From positions 181,788 to 219,699 of the forward strand of contig NZ_BSSA01000013.1 of assembly GCF_030268885.1 (NCBI RefSeq): DNA of 37,912 nt, in the 5' to 3' direction. This stretch comes from Kitasatospora phosalacinea. GTDB taxonomy: Bacteria; Actinomycetota; Actinomycetes; Streptomycetales; Streptomycetaceae. The position numbers and the translations under genes are program-made. Shown in pieces: positions 32,042 to 37,912 of the stretch. The first letter of the stretch is position 1. The number at the start of each line of letters is the position of its first letter. The notes below the pieces were generated by a model. It did no database searches and had not been told where the DNA came from. It saw only the letters and a list, made by a program, of their open reading frames with translations.

Positions 32042-32644
32042 TCAGGTGGTGGGCACCTGGTGGCGGGCGGCGATCTCCCGCGCGGTGTCGGTGTCCGGTC
32101 CCGGCTGCGGGACGAACACGGCCTCGCGGTAGTACCGGAGTTCGGCGATCGACTCGCGGATGTCGGCCAGCGCGCGGTGGCTGCCGCCCTTCTGCGGGCT
32201 GTTGTAGTAGGCGCGCGGGTACCAGCGGCGGGCCAGCTCCTTGATCGAGGAGACGTCCACGATCCGGTAGTGCAGGTGCCCCTCCAGCTCGGGCATGTCC
32301 CGGGACAGGAAGCCGCGGTCGGTGGCCACCGAGTTGCCGCACAGCGGGGTCTTCCCGGCCTCGGGCACGTGCTCGCGGACGTACGCCAGCACCCGCTCCT
32401 GCGCCTCGGCCATGGTCAGGCCGTCCGCGAGCTCGTCGAGCAGGCCCGAGGCGGTGTGCATCTGCCGCACCACCTCGGGCATGCCCTCCAGCGCCTCGGC
32501 GGGCGGGCGGATGATCACATCCACGCCTTCGCCGAGCACGTTCAGCTCGGAGTCGGTCACCAGGGCGGCGACCTCGATCAGGGCGTCCCGATCGAGGTCG
32601 AGGCCGGTCATCTCACAGTCGATCCATACCAGACGGTCATTCAC
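32042..32644 (-). CDS. orn: Oligoribonuclease, 200 aa
   Basis: DEDDh 3'-5' exoribonuclease that degrades 2-5-nt RNA and the c-di-GMP product pGpG. The first motif is WIDCEMTGLD (Asp9, Glu11), the second region is YRIVDVSSIKELARRWYP, and the third is GSHRALADIRESI with the catalytic His and Asp. The GTG start at 32644 is 4 bp after the adpA stop (32651-32649), so the two are translationally close; a GAGGG lies just upstream. The adpA-ornA order is known in streptomycetes. It has a role in growth and morphological differentiation. Confidence 0.97.
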   Translation of the reverse strand: MNDRLVWIDCEMTGLDLDRDALIEVAALVTDSELNVLGEGVDVIIRPPAEALEGMPEVVRQMHTASGLLDELADGLTMAEAQERVLAYVREHVPEAGKTPLCGNSVATDRGFLSRDMPELEGHLHYRIVDVSSIKELARRWYPRAYYNSPQKGGSHRALADIRESIAELRYYREAVFVPQPGPDTDTAREIAARHQVPTT

Positions 32645-32648
32645 GCCC

Positions 32649-34571
32649 TCACCCTACGGCGCGGTCCCGCGCCCCCGACACCGCACGCGCCCCGTCCGGG
32701 CCGAAGTCCGCCGTGTCGCGCGCCCCGCGCTCCGGCTCGACCTCCGGACGGTGCACCACCCGGCGGTCCCGGGCGGTGGGCTGCCTGCCGTCCGCGTCCT
32801 CCGCGATGGCGTGCTCCACCGGACGGTCCGGCCGCTCGGTCGCACCGCGGGCGCCCGGGTACGCCGCGCTCGGCCGCACCGGCTGCCCGGGGGAGGGCTG
32901 CGCGTGCGCGTGCGCGGGCGACGGGCCCTGCTGGGCGCCGGGAGCGGCCTGGCCCGCACCTCGGGCCGCGTACCGGGGGTCGACCGGACGCTCCGCCCCG
33001 GGGCGCCCGTAGGCCCCCGGCGGCGGACCGGCCTGCGGCGGCACCAGCGGACGCGGCCGCTGCCGCCCCGCCGCGCCCCCGCCGGACGCCCCGACGGCCG
33101 GACCGGCCCCGCCCGGCACCTGCTGGCCGTGGCCCGCGCTCCCGTGCCCGACCGACCCGTGCGGGGCCTGCGGGTGTCCGGCCGGGCCCGCGCCGCGCTC
33201 GACCGGGAGGCCGCTCGACTGCGGCGGCACCGTCGGCCCGCCGACCGCCGGGCGCCGGGCCCGGAAGGCGGTCCGGTACGCGGCCGGGGAGACCCCGAGC
33301 TGCCGCCGGAAGTGCCCGCGCAGCGCCACCGGCGAGCGGAAGCCGCAGCGGCGGGCGACGTCGTCCACCGACAGGTCGGAGGTCTCCAGCAGCCGCTGCG
33401 CCTGCAGCACCCGCTGGGTGATCAGCCACTGCAGCGGCGCGCTGCCGGTGAGGGTGCGGAAGCGGCGGTCGAAGGTGCGCCGCGACATGTAGGCGCGGGC
33501 CGCCAGCACCTCCACGTCGAACTGCTGGTTGAGGTTCTCCAACGCCCAGGTGACCACCTCGGCCAGCGGGTCGTTGCCGATCTCCTCCGGTAAAGACTGG
33601 TCGATGTACTGGGCCTGACCCCCGCCGCCGCGGCGGTTCGGCACCACCAGCCGGCGGGCCAGCGCGTTGGCGGCCTCGGCGCCGTGGTCGCTGCGGACCA
33701 CGTGCAGGCACAGGTCGATCCCGGCCGCGGTGCCCGCGGAGGTGAGCACGTCGCCGTCGTCCACGAACAGCTCGCGCGGGTCGACGTGGACCCGCGGGTA
33801 GCGCTTCGCCAGCGTCGGCGCGTACATCCAGTGGGTGGTCGCCGGGCGGCCGTCCAGCAGCCCGGCGGCGGCCAGGACGAAGGCGCCGGTGCACAGGCCG
33901 ATGATCCGGGCGCCCTCGTGGTGGGCCTTGCGCAGCGCGGCGATCGCCTCGACCGGCGGCGGCTGCGAGATCGACCGCCAGGCCGGGACCACGATGGTGC
34001 CCGCCCGGGACAGCGCCTCCAGCCCGTACGGGGCGGTCAGCGTCAGCCCGCCGGTGGTGGTCAGCGGGCCCTCCTCGCCGGCGCACACCAGCAGCCGGTA
34101 GCGGGGGACGCCGGCGTCCTGCCGGTCCACGCCGAACACCGACAGCGGGATCGAGCTCTCGAAGATCGGCGCCCCGCTGAACAGCAGCACCGCCACCGTC
34201 TCGCGCCGCCGCCGACCTGCGAGCTTGCGCGGGGAGGACAGCGCACCGGGACCGGGGCCGGCCGGGAGCACGTCCGTCGCGGTGCCCGCGCCCGCGCTCG
34301 TCGCACCGTGCCCGGAGGACGCGGCGGGGGACGCTGCGGAGAACGTCGCGGAGGCCGTCGTCGAGGACGCCGCCGAGGTCGCCGCCGAGAGGGGCGGAAC
34401 CGCGGGGTGCTGACCCGGCGTCACCCCTCCCGGGGTGCCGTGCAGCTGACCGCCGCCCGGCGAACCGGTCGGCGCGCCACCGAACTTGCCGAGTCTCGCC
34501 GTGCCACCGGGATGGGACGACGGCTGGCGGCCGTTCTCAGGACCCGCGTCGCTCCTGCTCACCCTGCTCAA
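32649..34571 (-). CDS. adpA: AdpA central developmental regulator (GlxA/AraC family), with long terminal extensions, 640 aa
   Basis: The A-factor-cascade activator. Residues 122-310 form the DJ-1/PfpI-like dimerisation domain (TVAVLLFSGAPIFESSIPLSVFG...IIGLCTGAFVLAAAG). Residues about 345-440 are the AraC DNA-binding domain (LAARAYMSRRTFDRRFRTLTG, VARRCGFRSPVALRGHFRRQLG). Between them Leu327 is coded by TTA. The core is near-identical to known AdpA proteins of about 400 aa, but here a 120-residue N-terminal and a 200-residue Gly/Pro/Gln-rich C-terminal extension flank it. The start is uncertain: TTG 34571 (GGAG 4 bp upstream), GTG 34562, or the shorter GTG 34271, which gives the usual length at the N-terminus. 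G/C third-position bias continues to 34571, supporting the long form. Confidence 0.93.
   Translation of the reverse strand: MSRVSRSDAGPENGRQPSSHPGGTARLGKFGGAPTGSPGGGQLHGTPGGVTPGQHPAVPPLSAATSAASSTTASATFSAASPAASSGHGATSAGAGTATDVLPAGPGPGALSSPRKLAGRRRRETVAVLLFSGAPIFESSIPLSVFGVDRQDAGVPRYRLLVCAGEEGPLTTTGGLTLTAPYGLEALSRAGTIVVPAWRSISQPPPVEAIAALRKAHHEGARIIGLCTGAFVLAAAGLLDGRPATTHWMYAPTLAKRYPRVHVDPRELFVDDGDVLTSAGTAAGIDLCLHVVRSDHGAEAANALARRLVVPNRRGGGGQAQYIDQSLPEEIGNDPLAEVVTWALENLNQQFDVEVLAARAYMSRRTFDRRFRTLTGSAPLQWLITQRVLQAQRLLETSDLSVDDVARRCGFRSPVALRGHFRRQLGVSPAAYRTAFRARRPAVGGPTVPPQSSGLPVERGAGPAGHPQAPHGSVGHGSAGHGQQVPGGAGPAVGASGGGAAGRQRPRPLVPPQAGPPPGAYGRPGAERPVDPRYAARGAGQAAPGAQQGPSPAHAHAQPSPGQPVRPSAAYPGARGATERPDRPVEHAIAEDADGRQPTARDRRVVHRPEVEPERGARDTADFGPDGARAVSGARDRAVG
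33591..33593 (-). promoter_or_regulatory. TTA codon in adpA (bldA control point)
   Basis: Leu codon TTA in the interdomain linker (CAG TCT TTA CCG). TTA is very rare in these genomes and is read only by the bldA tRNA, making AdpA translation development-dependent. Confidence 0.93.
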
Positions 34572-34631
34572 GGCGCTCCAGCCCCCTCGGTGGTGTGGTG
34601 GTCTCGGCTGCCGCTCTGCGAGCCAAGATCG

Positions 34632-34637
34632 AATCTA
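34632..34637 (-). promoter_or_regulatory. Candidate -10 of adpA (TAGATT)
   Basis: On the minus strand TAGATT lies 61 bp before 34571, in the least GC-rich part of the region. No well-spaced -35 was found. Confidence 0.3.
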
Positions 34638-34698
34638 CTTGGTGGACCGTTGCCGTTGTGACAAGTTCACCATCCGACGCTATGTCGACATGGCAATT

Positions 34699-34708
34699 TG
34701 GCGTGAAG
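34699..34708 (+). promoter_or_regulatory. Candidate AdpA-binding site in the adpA upstream region
   Basis: TGGCGTGAAG matches the AdpA consensus TGGCSNGWWY at 9 of 10 positions (last base G instead of Y). AdpA is known to bind its own promoter region. It is a single site among many chance matches possible. Confidence 0.4.
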
Positions 34709-35193
34709 CATTCGATCACGAAGCGTGGCACCCGTCGACCCCGCTGTGAAGGGGGCGCGGAGAAGCGTGGCCGGTTGTCGCACGACCCGTCGTCGATTCC
34801 CCCGTCGACGGTGCACTCACCGTCCGCTGTGTGCTGCGGATTTGCCCGAACGGCAGGGCAGCAACGCAAGTTGGCCGAAAACGTACGGTTCAAATCGGGG
34901 GCGCGAAACCACCTTCCACGCGCCACAGCGCACACCTCGGCCATGATCCCCGCGCCCCGTCAGCCCCCCCGGCCCACTGCGAACCGGCCACTCCGGAACG
35001 CCTCTCACCTCACGCTCCGTCACTCCGGACCCGTTCTTCCCCTTGTACCCCACCCGTCACAGCCACCCCACCGACCCGCCCCGCCCCACTGCTCCGCTCC
35101 GCGGGCCCGGACGCCGCACATTCGTCCGAATCCGATCCCCTGCCGTCCTTCCGTGCCAACTCCGTTCCGGCGGGCGGGAGGTGTCGTTCCCCC

Positions 35194-35255
35194 GGTGCGG
35201 GTGCGGGTGCGGGTGCGGGTGCGGGCACGGGCACGGGCACGGGCACGGGCACGGG
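35194..35255. repeat. Two-phase hexanucleotide minisatellite, (GGTGCG)n then (GGCACG)n
   Basis: About five GGTGCG units are followed directly by about five GGCACG units. GTGC is the reverse complement of GCAC, so the two halves can partly pair with each other, giving a long GC hairpin. It is intergenic. Confidence 0.8.
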
Positions 35256-35342
35256 AGCGGACCTTCGGCGGCGTGACGTCAAGTGTCCTGACGTGCAGGC
35301 GGGACGGCGGTCCCGCGGGGGAGGGCGTGGTCCTGCGCCGCC

Positions 35343-36413
35343 TCAGCCCGCGGCGGCGGCCGGGGTGGGTTCGACCGACGTGCGCGGTGCGACCCTCGTC
35401 GGCGGTGCGGTCGGGGGCGCCGAGGCCAGGGACGCTGAGGCCAGGGACGTCGCGCTCAGGGGTGTCGTGGCCAGGGACGTTGTGGCCAGGGACGCCGCCG
35501 GGGCGAACGGGGCCTTCGCGACGGCCGGAGCGACCGGGGCGGCCGGGGCGACCGGGGCAACCGGGGCATTCGGCAGGTTCGGAACGCTCGGGAGGTTCGG
35601 AGCGCTCGGGAGGTTCGGAGCGCTCGGGGTGCTCGGGGCGGTTCGGGCGGACGCCGGGGCCAGGCGGGAGGCCGGGACGGCGAGGCGGCCGCGCGGGCGC
35701 TGGGGGCGGCCGGTCGCGGCGGCGGTGAACCCCCGTCCGACGGTGGGGAGTTCGCCCGCGGCGAGGACCACCCGTACCGCCTCCGGCAGGTCCGGCGAGC
35801 TGACCGTCGGACGGTAGGCCCGCTCGGCCCACGGGCGGCCGTGGTGCAGCCAGACGCTGCGCAGTCCCGTGGCCGCCGCCCCCGCGATGTCGGCCGGTCC
35901 GTAGTCGCCGACCATCCAGGTCTGCGCCCTCCAGTCCCCGGCCGGCCGGAACCCGCACCGGCGGGCCGCGATCTCGAAGATCAACGGGTCCGGCTTCAGG
36001 CAGCGGGCCTCCTCCGAGATGACCCAGCCGTCCACCAGGGCGGCGAGCCCGGTGCGCCGGATCTTCTCCAGCTGGGGCACCGTCCCGCCGTTGCTGACGA
36101 TCCCCAGCGTCCACCCCGCCTCGCGCGCCTCCCGGAGCGCCGTGACGTGCGAATCCGGGCACCGGATGTGCGAGTTGATGCCGGTCCGGTAGTGCGCGAG
36201 CATCGAATCGACCGACCGGTCGAAGCCGTAGCGACGCTTCGCCGCACCCAGTACGGTGCTGCGCGGTACGTAGCCGCTGCCGTCGAGCATGACCAGCCAG
36301 TCGAGGTCGCCGGCGGGGAGGCCGTTCTCGGAGAGGAAGTCCTCCGCCCACGCCCGGAACGCGGCGTCCCTGGGCAGCAGGGTGTTGTCGAGGTCGAGCA
36401 GGAGCAGCGGCAT
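35343..36413 (-). CDS. HAD-family hydrolase with low-complexity C-terminal tail, 356 aa
   Basis: Residues 1-220 form a HAD phosphatase: motif I LLDLDNTLL (Asp7, Asp9), motif II IVSNGG (Ser107), motif III LKPDP (Lys140) and motif IV VGDYGPADI (Gly169-Asp170, Asp175). Cap-1 helices occupy about 15-90. From about 225 a Pro/Ala/Ser-rich tail with repeated PNLPSAPNLPS and LATTSLATT elements follows; it is unlikely to be catalytic. ATG 36413 (MPLLLLDLDN) is the best family start; ATG 36422 is 3 codons earlier. The Shine-Dalgarno is not clear for either. Substrate unknown. Confidence 0.85.
   Translation of the reverse strand: MPLLLLDLDNTLLPRDAAFRAWAEDFLSENGLPAGDLDWLVMLDGSGYVPRSTVLGAAKRRYGFDRSVDSMLAHYRTGINSHIRCPDSHVTALREAREAGWTLGIVSNGGTVPQLEKIRRTGLAALVDGWVISEEARCLKPDPLIFEIAARRCGFRPAGDWRAQTWMVGDYGPADIAGAAATGLRSVWLHHGRPWAERAYRPTVSSPDLPEAVRVVLAAGELPTVGRGFTAAATGRPQRPRGRLAVPASRLAPASARTAPSTPSAPNLPSAPNLPSVPNLPNAPVAPVAPAAPVAPAVAKAPFAPAASLATTSLATTPLSATSLASASLASAPPTAPPTRVAPRTSVEPTPAAAAG
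35433..35660. repeat. Short direct repeats coding the HAD protein tail
   Basis: Degenerate 12-18-bp direct repeats: CAGGGACG(C/T) near 35427-35490, GGGGC(G/A)ACCGG near 35535-35565, and AGGTTCGGAGCGCTCGGG at 35594-35630. They encode the PNLPSAPN and LATTSLATT stretches. The array suggests slippage-driven growth of the 3' end. Confidence 0.65.
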
Positions 36414-36929
36414 GCCGAGCATGCTGCCAGCGGCCACCGCGTATGCACTTGGCAATTGCCAAAGGCGGGTGGAATTTCCGCGAATTGGCCGAATCCGGCT
36501 GCTACCCGTGCAACCCGGACCATGATCCGAAAATCGGCCGGTCCCACCGGGCGGTCCCGGGGCGGCCGCGGAGGGCGGCCGCGGGACAACTGCCGTGCAC
36601 CGCTTGCGGACAGGGGCGATGACAGTCGGGTCACGTTGTGTCGGCGCACTGTTGCGCACATCCCGTGTCGTCGGTCAAGCTCCTGGGAACCCGTCGCGCG
36701 GGGGCGCACGTTTCGGCACGTGTTTCCCCCACCCGCGGGAACCCGATCGCACGAGGGCGCCGCCGCTGGGCGGGGCCCGCTCCGAGCCGTACTCTGAAAG
36801 GCACAGGTCTCCGACGGTGGTAGTCGTTCCCGGACGCGTCGCCACCGCTGCCGTCCCTGTCACCGGGACCGGACGGTCCGCCGCCGCGTCCCCCTGCGTA
36901 GGCCCGCTTCAGTTGAAGAGTTTTGAGCC
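36414..36929. other. Divergent promoter region between HAD and USP genes
   Basis: This 516-bp region contains the palindrome at 36449-36462 in a locally less GC-rich stretch (36440-36520). Two GGGAACCCG sequences at 36685 and 36737 may be -35-like elements of an alternative sigma factor, but no correctly spaced -10 was found. No gene is supported. Confidence 0.4.
36449..36462. promoter_or_regulatory. 14-bp perfect palindrome TTGGCAATTGCCAA
   Basis: TTGGCAATTGCCAA is a perfect palindrome, 36 bp upstream of the HAD start codon and within an AT-richer promoter-like stretch. It has the form of a dimeric repressor operator. No regulator is assigned. Confidence 0.5.
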
Positions 36930-37793
36930 ATGGCCGGTCACGAGCCCTCCGCTTCTGCCCACGGCAGCCCGTACGACGGCGGCCGGTACGACGGCAGGTC
37001 CGGCGCCGGACGCCCCGGCGTCCCGCCGCTCGCCGATCCGGCACGCCACCCGGAGGGCCGGCGTCCCGAGGCCCGGTGCTCCGACGTCCGGCAGTTCGAC
37101 GTCCGGCGGTTCGACCTCCGGGAGGCCGACCGGCCGCGGCGCGGCCCCGAGCGGCCGCTGGGCCACCGCTCGGACCGCAACCCTGAGCACGGGGACCAGG
37201 AGCGCGGCGGCCCCGAACCCGACACCCCCGGGACGGCGGCGGACCCCGTCGTCGGCCCTCGACCCGGTACTGCGGAGGACGCGATGACCGACCGATCCCG
37301 TCCCACCGTCGGCCGCCGCGACGGAGAGGGCGAGCCCCAGCTCCAGGAGCACGGCTCGCGCGCCTGCGACCCGCAGTTCCAGCACGGCGTGGTGGTCGGC
37401 TTCGACGGCTCGCTCTCCAGCGAGCGCGCACTGGCCTACGCCGTCGGCATGGCCCGCCGCTCCCACTGCGGCCTGGTGATCGTCCACGTCGCCAACCGGC
37501 TGCCCGCCACCGTCTGGGCAGGGTGCGAACCGCCGGTCTTCGTCGACCTCCCGGACCAGCGCACCGAGATCCTCGGCCTCGAACTCGCCTGCGCCGACTT
37601 CCTCTCCGGCGTCCCCTGGATCCTGGTCGAACGCGGCGGGGACATCTGCCACGAGATCGAGGAGGTCGGCCGCGAGTACGCCGCGGACGCCATCGTGGTC
37701 GGCAGCACCCACGGCCTGCTCGGCAAGATCTTCGGCTCCGTCTCCAGCCGCCTCGCCCGCCGCGCCAACCGCCCGGTGATCGTCATCCCCTGA
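36930..37793 (+). CDS. Universal stress protein with N-terminal extension, 287 aa
   Basis: The C-terminal 137 residues form one USP domain (HGVVVGFDGSLSSERALAYAVGMARR... ending NRPVIVIP), with the ATP-binding G-2x-G-9x-G-S motif at GSTHGLLGKIFGS, so it probably binds ATP. The N-terminal 150 residues are charged, Arg/Asp/Pro-rich and likely disordered (repeats DVRQFDVRRFD). Start choice: ATG 36930 gives MAGHE, which I recall as the usual start of streptomycete homologues, with only a weak GAAGAG upstream. ATG 37284 has a better GGAGG (37274-37278) 5 bp upstream and would give 169 aa. Both are possible. Confidence 0.85.
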   Translation: MAGHEPSASAHGSPYDGGRYDGRSGAGRPGVPPLADPARHPEGRRPEARCSDVRQFDVRRFDLREADRPRRGPERPLGHRSDRNPEHGDQERGGPEPDTPGTAADPVVGPRPGTAEDAMTDRSRPTVGRRDGEGEPQLQEHGSRACDPQFQHGVVVGFDGSLSSERALAYAVGMARRSHCGLVIVHVANRLPATVWAGCEPPVFVDLPDQRTEILGLELACADFLSGVPWILVERGGDICHEIEEVGREYAADAIVVGSTHGLLGKIFGSVSSRLARRANRPVIVIP

Positions 37794-37816
37794 CAGTGAT
37801 GATGTGACTGGTGGTT

Positions 37817-37891
37817 CTGCTGATGAGCCTGACCCGCCCCCTGACTGACGCCTCGGGCTGTCCTGTTTGGGATTTGTCGGCTCATCAGCAG
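37817..37891. repeat. 13-bp perfect inverted repeat at the right edge
   Basis: CTGCTGATGAGCC (37817-37829) and GGCTCATCAGCAG (37879-37891) flank 49 bp, just downstream of the universal stress protein gene. It may be a terminator or the ends of a small element; the window ends before this can be decided. Confidence 0.55.
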
Positions 37892-37912
37892 GCCATCACG
37901 CACGCGGCCGGA

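Larger units (their letters stand above)
34572..35342. other. adpA upstream region with hexamer repeats
   Basis: A 771-bp stretch without a credible gene. Frames across it change composition and lack ribosome binding sites. The first 170 bp next to adpA have unusually low GC, suited to a regulated promoter. A hexanucleotide array occupies 35194-35255. The rest is moderately C-rich (35040-35160), with no recognised motif. Confidence 0.6.

Noticed and set aside
34537..34944. 135-aa minus-strand frame upstream of adpA
   Set aside because: Sits in the lower-GC promoter region, has poor codon bias and overlaps the adpA start in another frame; no recognisable domain.
35194..35255. CRISPR-like array
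   Set aside because: Units are 6 bp without unique spacers; it is a simple minisatellite, and no cas gene is present (the RecB-like nuclease is part of a different operon).
36685..36712. SigR-type promoter (GGGAAC...GTT) for the stress protein
   Set aside because: Spacing is 19 bp rather than the required 18 and the -35 is GGGAAC instead of GGGAAT; it lies over 200 bp from the start codon.

Overview
The window is chromosomal DNA of a high-GC actinomycete, almost certainly Streptomycetaceae (Streptomyces or Kitasatospora). The evidence is very strong G/C bias at third codon positions, a cebR-cebEFG-bglC cellobiose locus with CebR operators, an adpA-ornA pair whose adpA carries the rare TTA (bldA) codon, a chitinase with a DasR-type operator, and several likely leaderless genes. 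I see no transposase, integrase, prophage, CRISPR array or secondary-metabolite cluster.

Layout. (1) 1-6370: a tricorn-protease homologue (-), a small SUKH-like protein (+), a secreted GH18 chitinase with a dre-like operator and a strong terminator, a VOC-fold protein and tRNA-Lys(CTT). (2) 6483-9961: a CPA1 Na+/H+ antiporter and glucose-6-phosphate isomerase. (3) 9972-13476: a GntR/FCD regulator divergent from lutABC (L-lactate oxidation), with a repeat-rich operator and leaderless start between them. (4) 13473-15047: three small lineage-specific proteins and a second, identical tRNA-Lys(CTT). (5) 15364-19555: a tightly overlapping three-gene minus-strand operon: a RecB-like PD-(D/E)XK nuclease with a cysteine cluster, an unrecognised 532-aa protein and an SF1 helicase. 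This is the best candidate in the window for an undescribed system. (6) 19691-24670: a histidine phosphatase, a TPR-type regulator, an unknown protein, a spermidine-synthase-like protein and a surface protein with short repeats. (7) 24702-31024: the complete cellobiose locus bglC-cebG-cebF-cebE (-) and cebR (+). (8) 31239-32644: a hotdog thioesterase, tRNA-His and oligoribonuclease. (9) 32649-37793: adpA, a repeat-containing intergenic region, a HAD hydrolase with a long low-complexity tail and a universal stress protein.

How the genes fit together. Carbon scavenging from polymers is prominent: chitinase under probable DasR control, and cello-oligosaccharide import by CebEFG followed by hydrolysis by BglC under CebR. 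Hexose phosphate enters glycolysis through Pgi, and lactate is oxidised by LutABC. Development is represented by AdpA (dependent on bldA tRNA) and the co-oriented oligoribonuclease, which also completes c-di-GMP/pGpG turnover. The nuclease-helicase operon probably acts on DNA or RNA ends, in repair or in defence; its true function cannot be decided from sequence alone.
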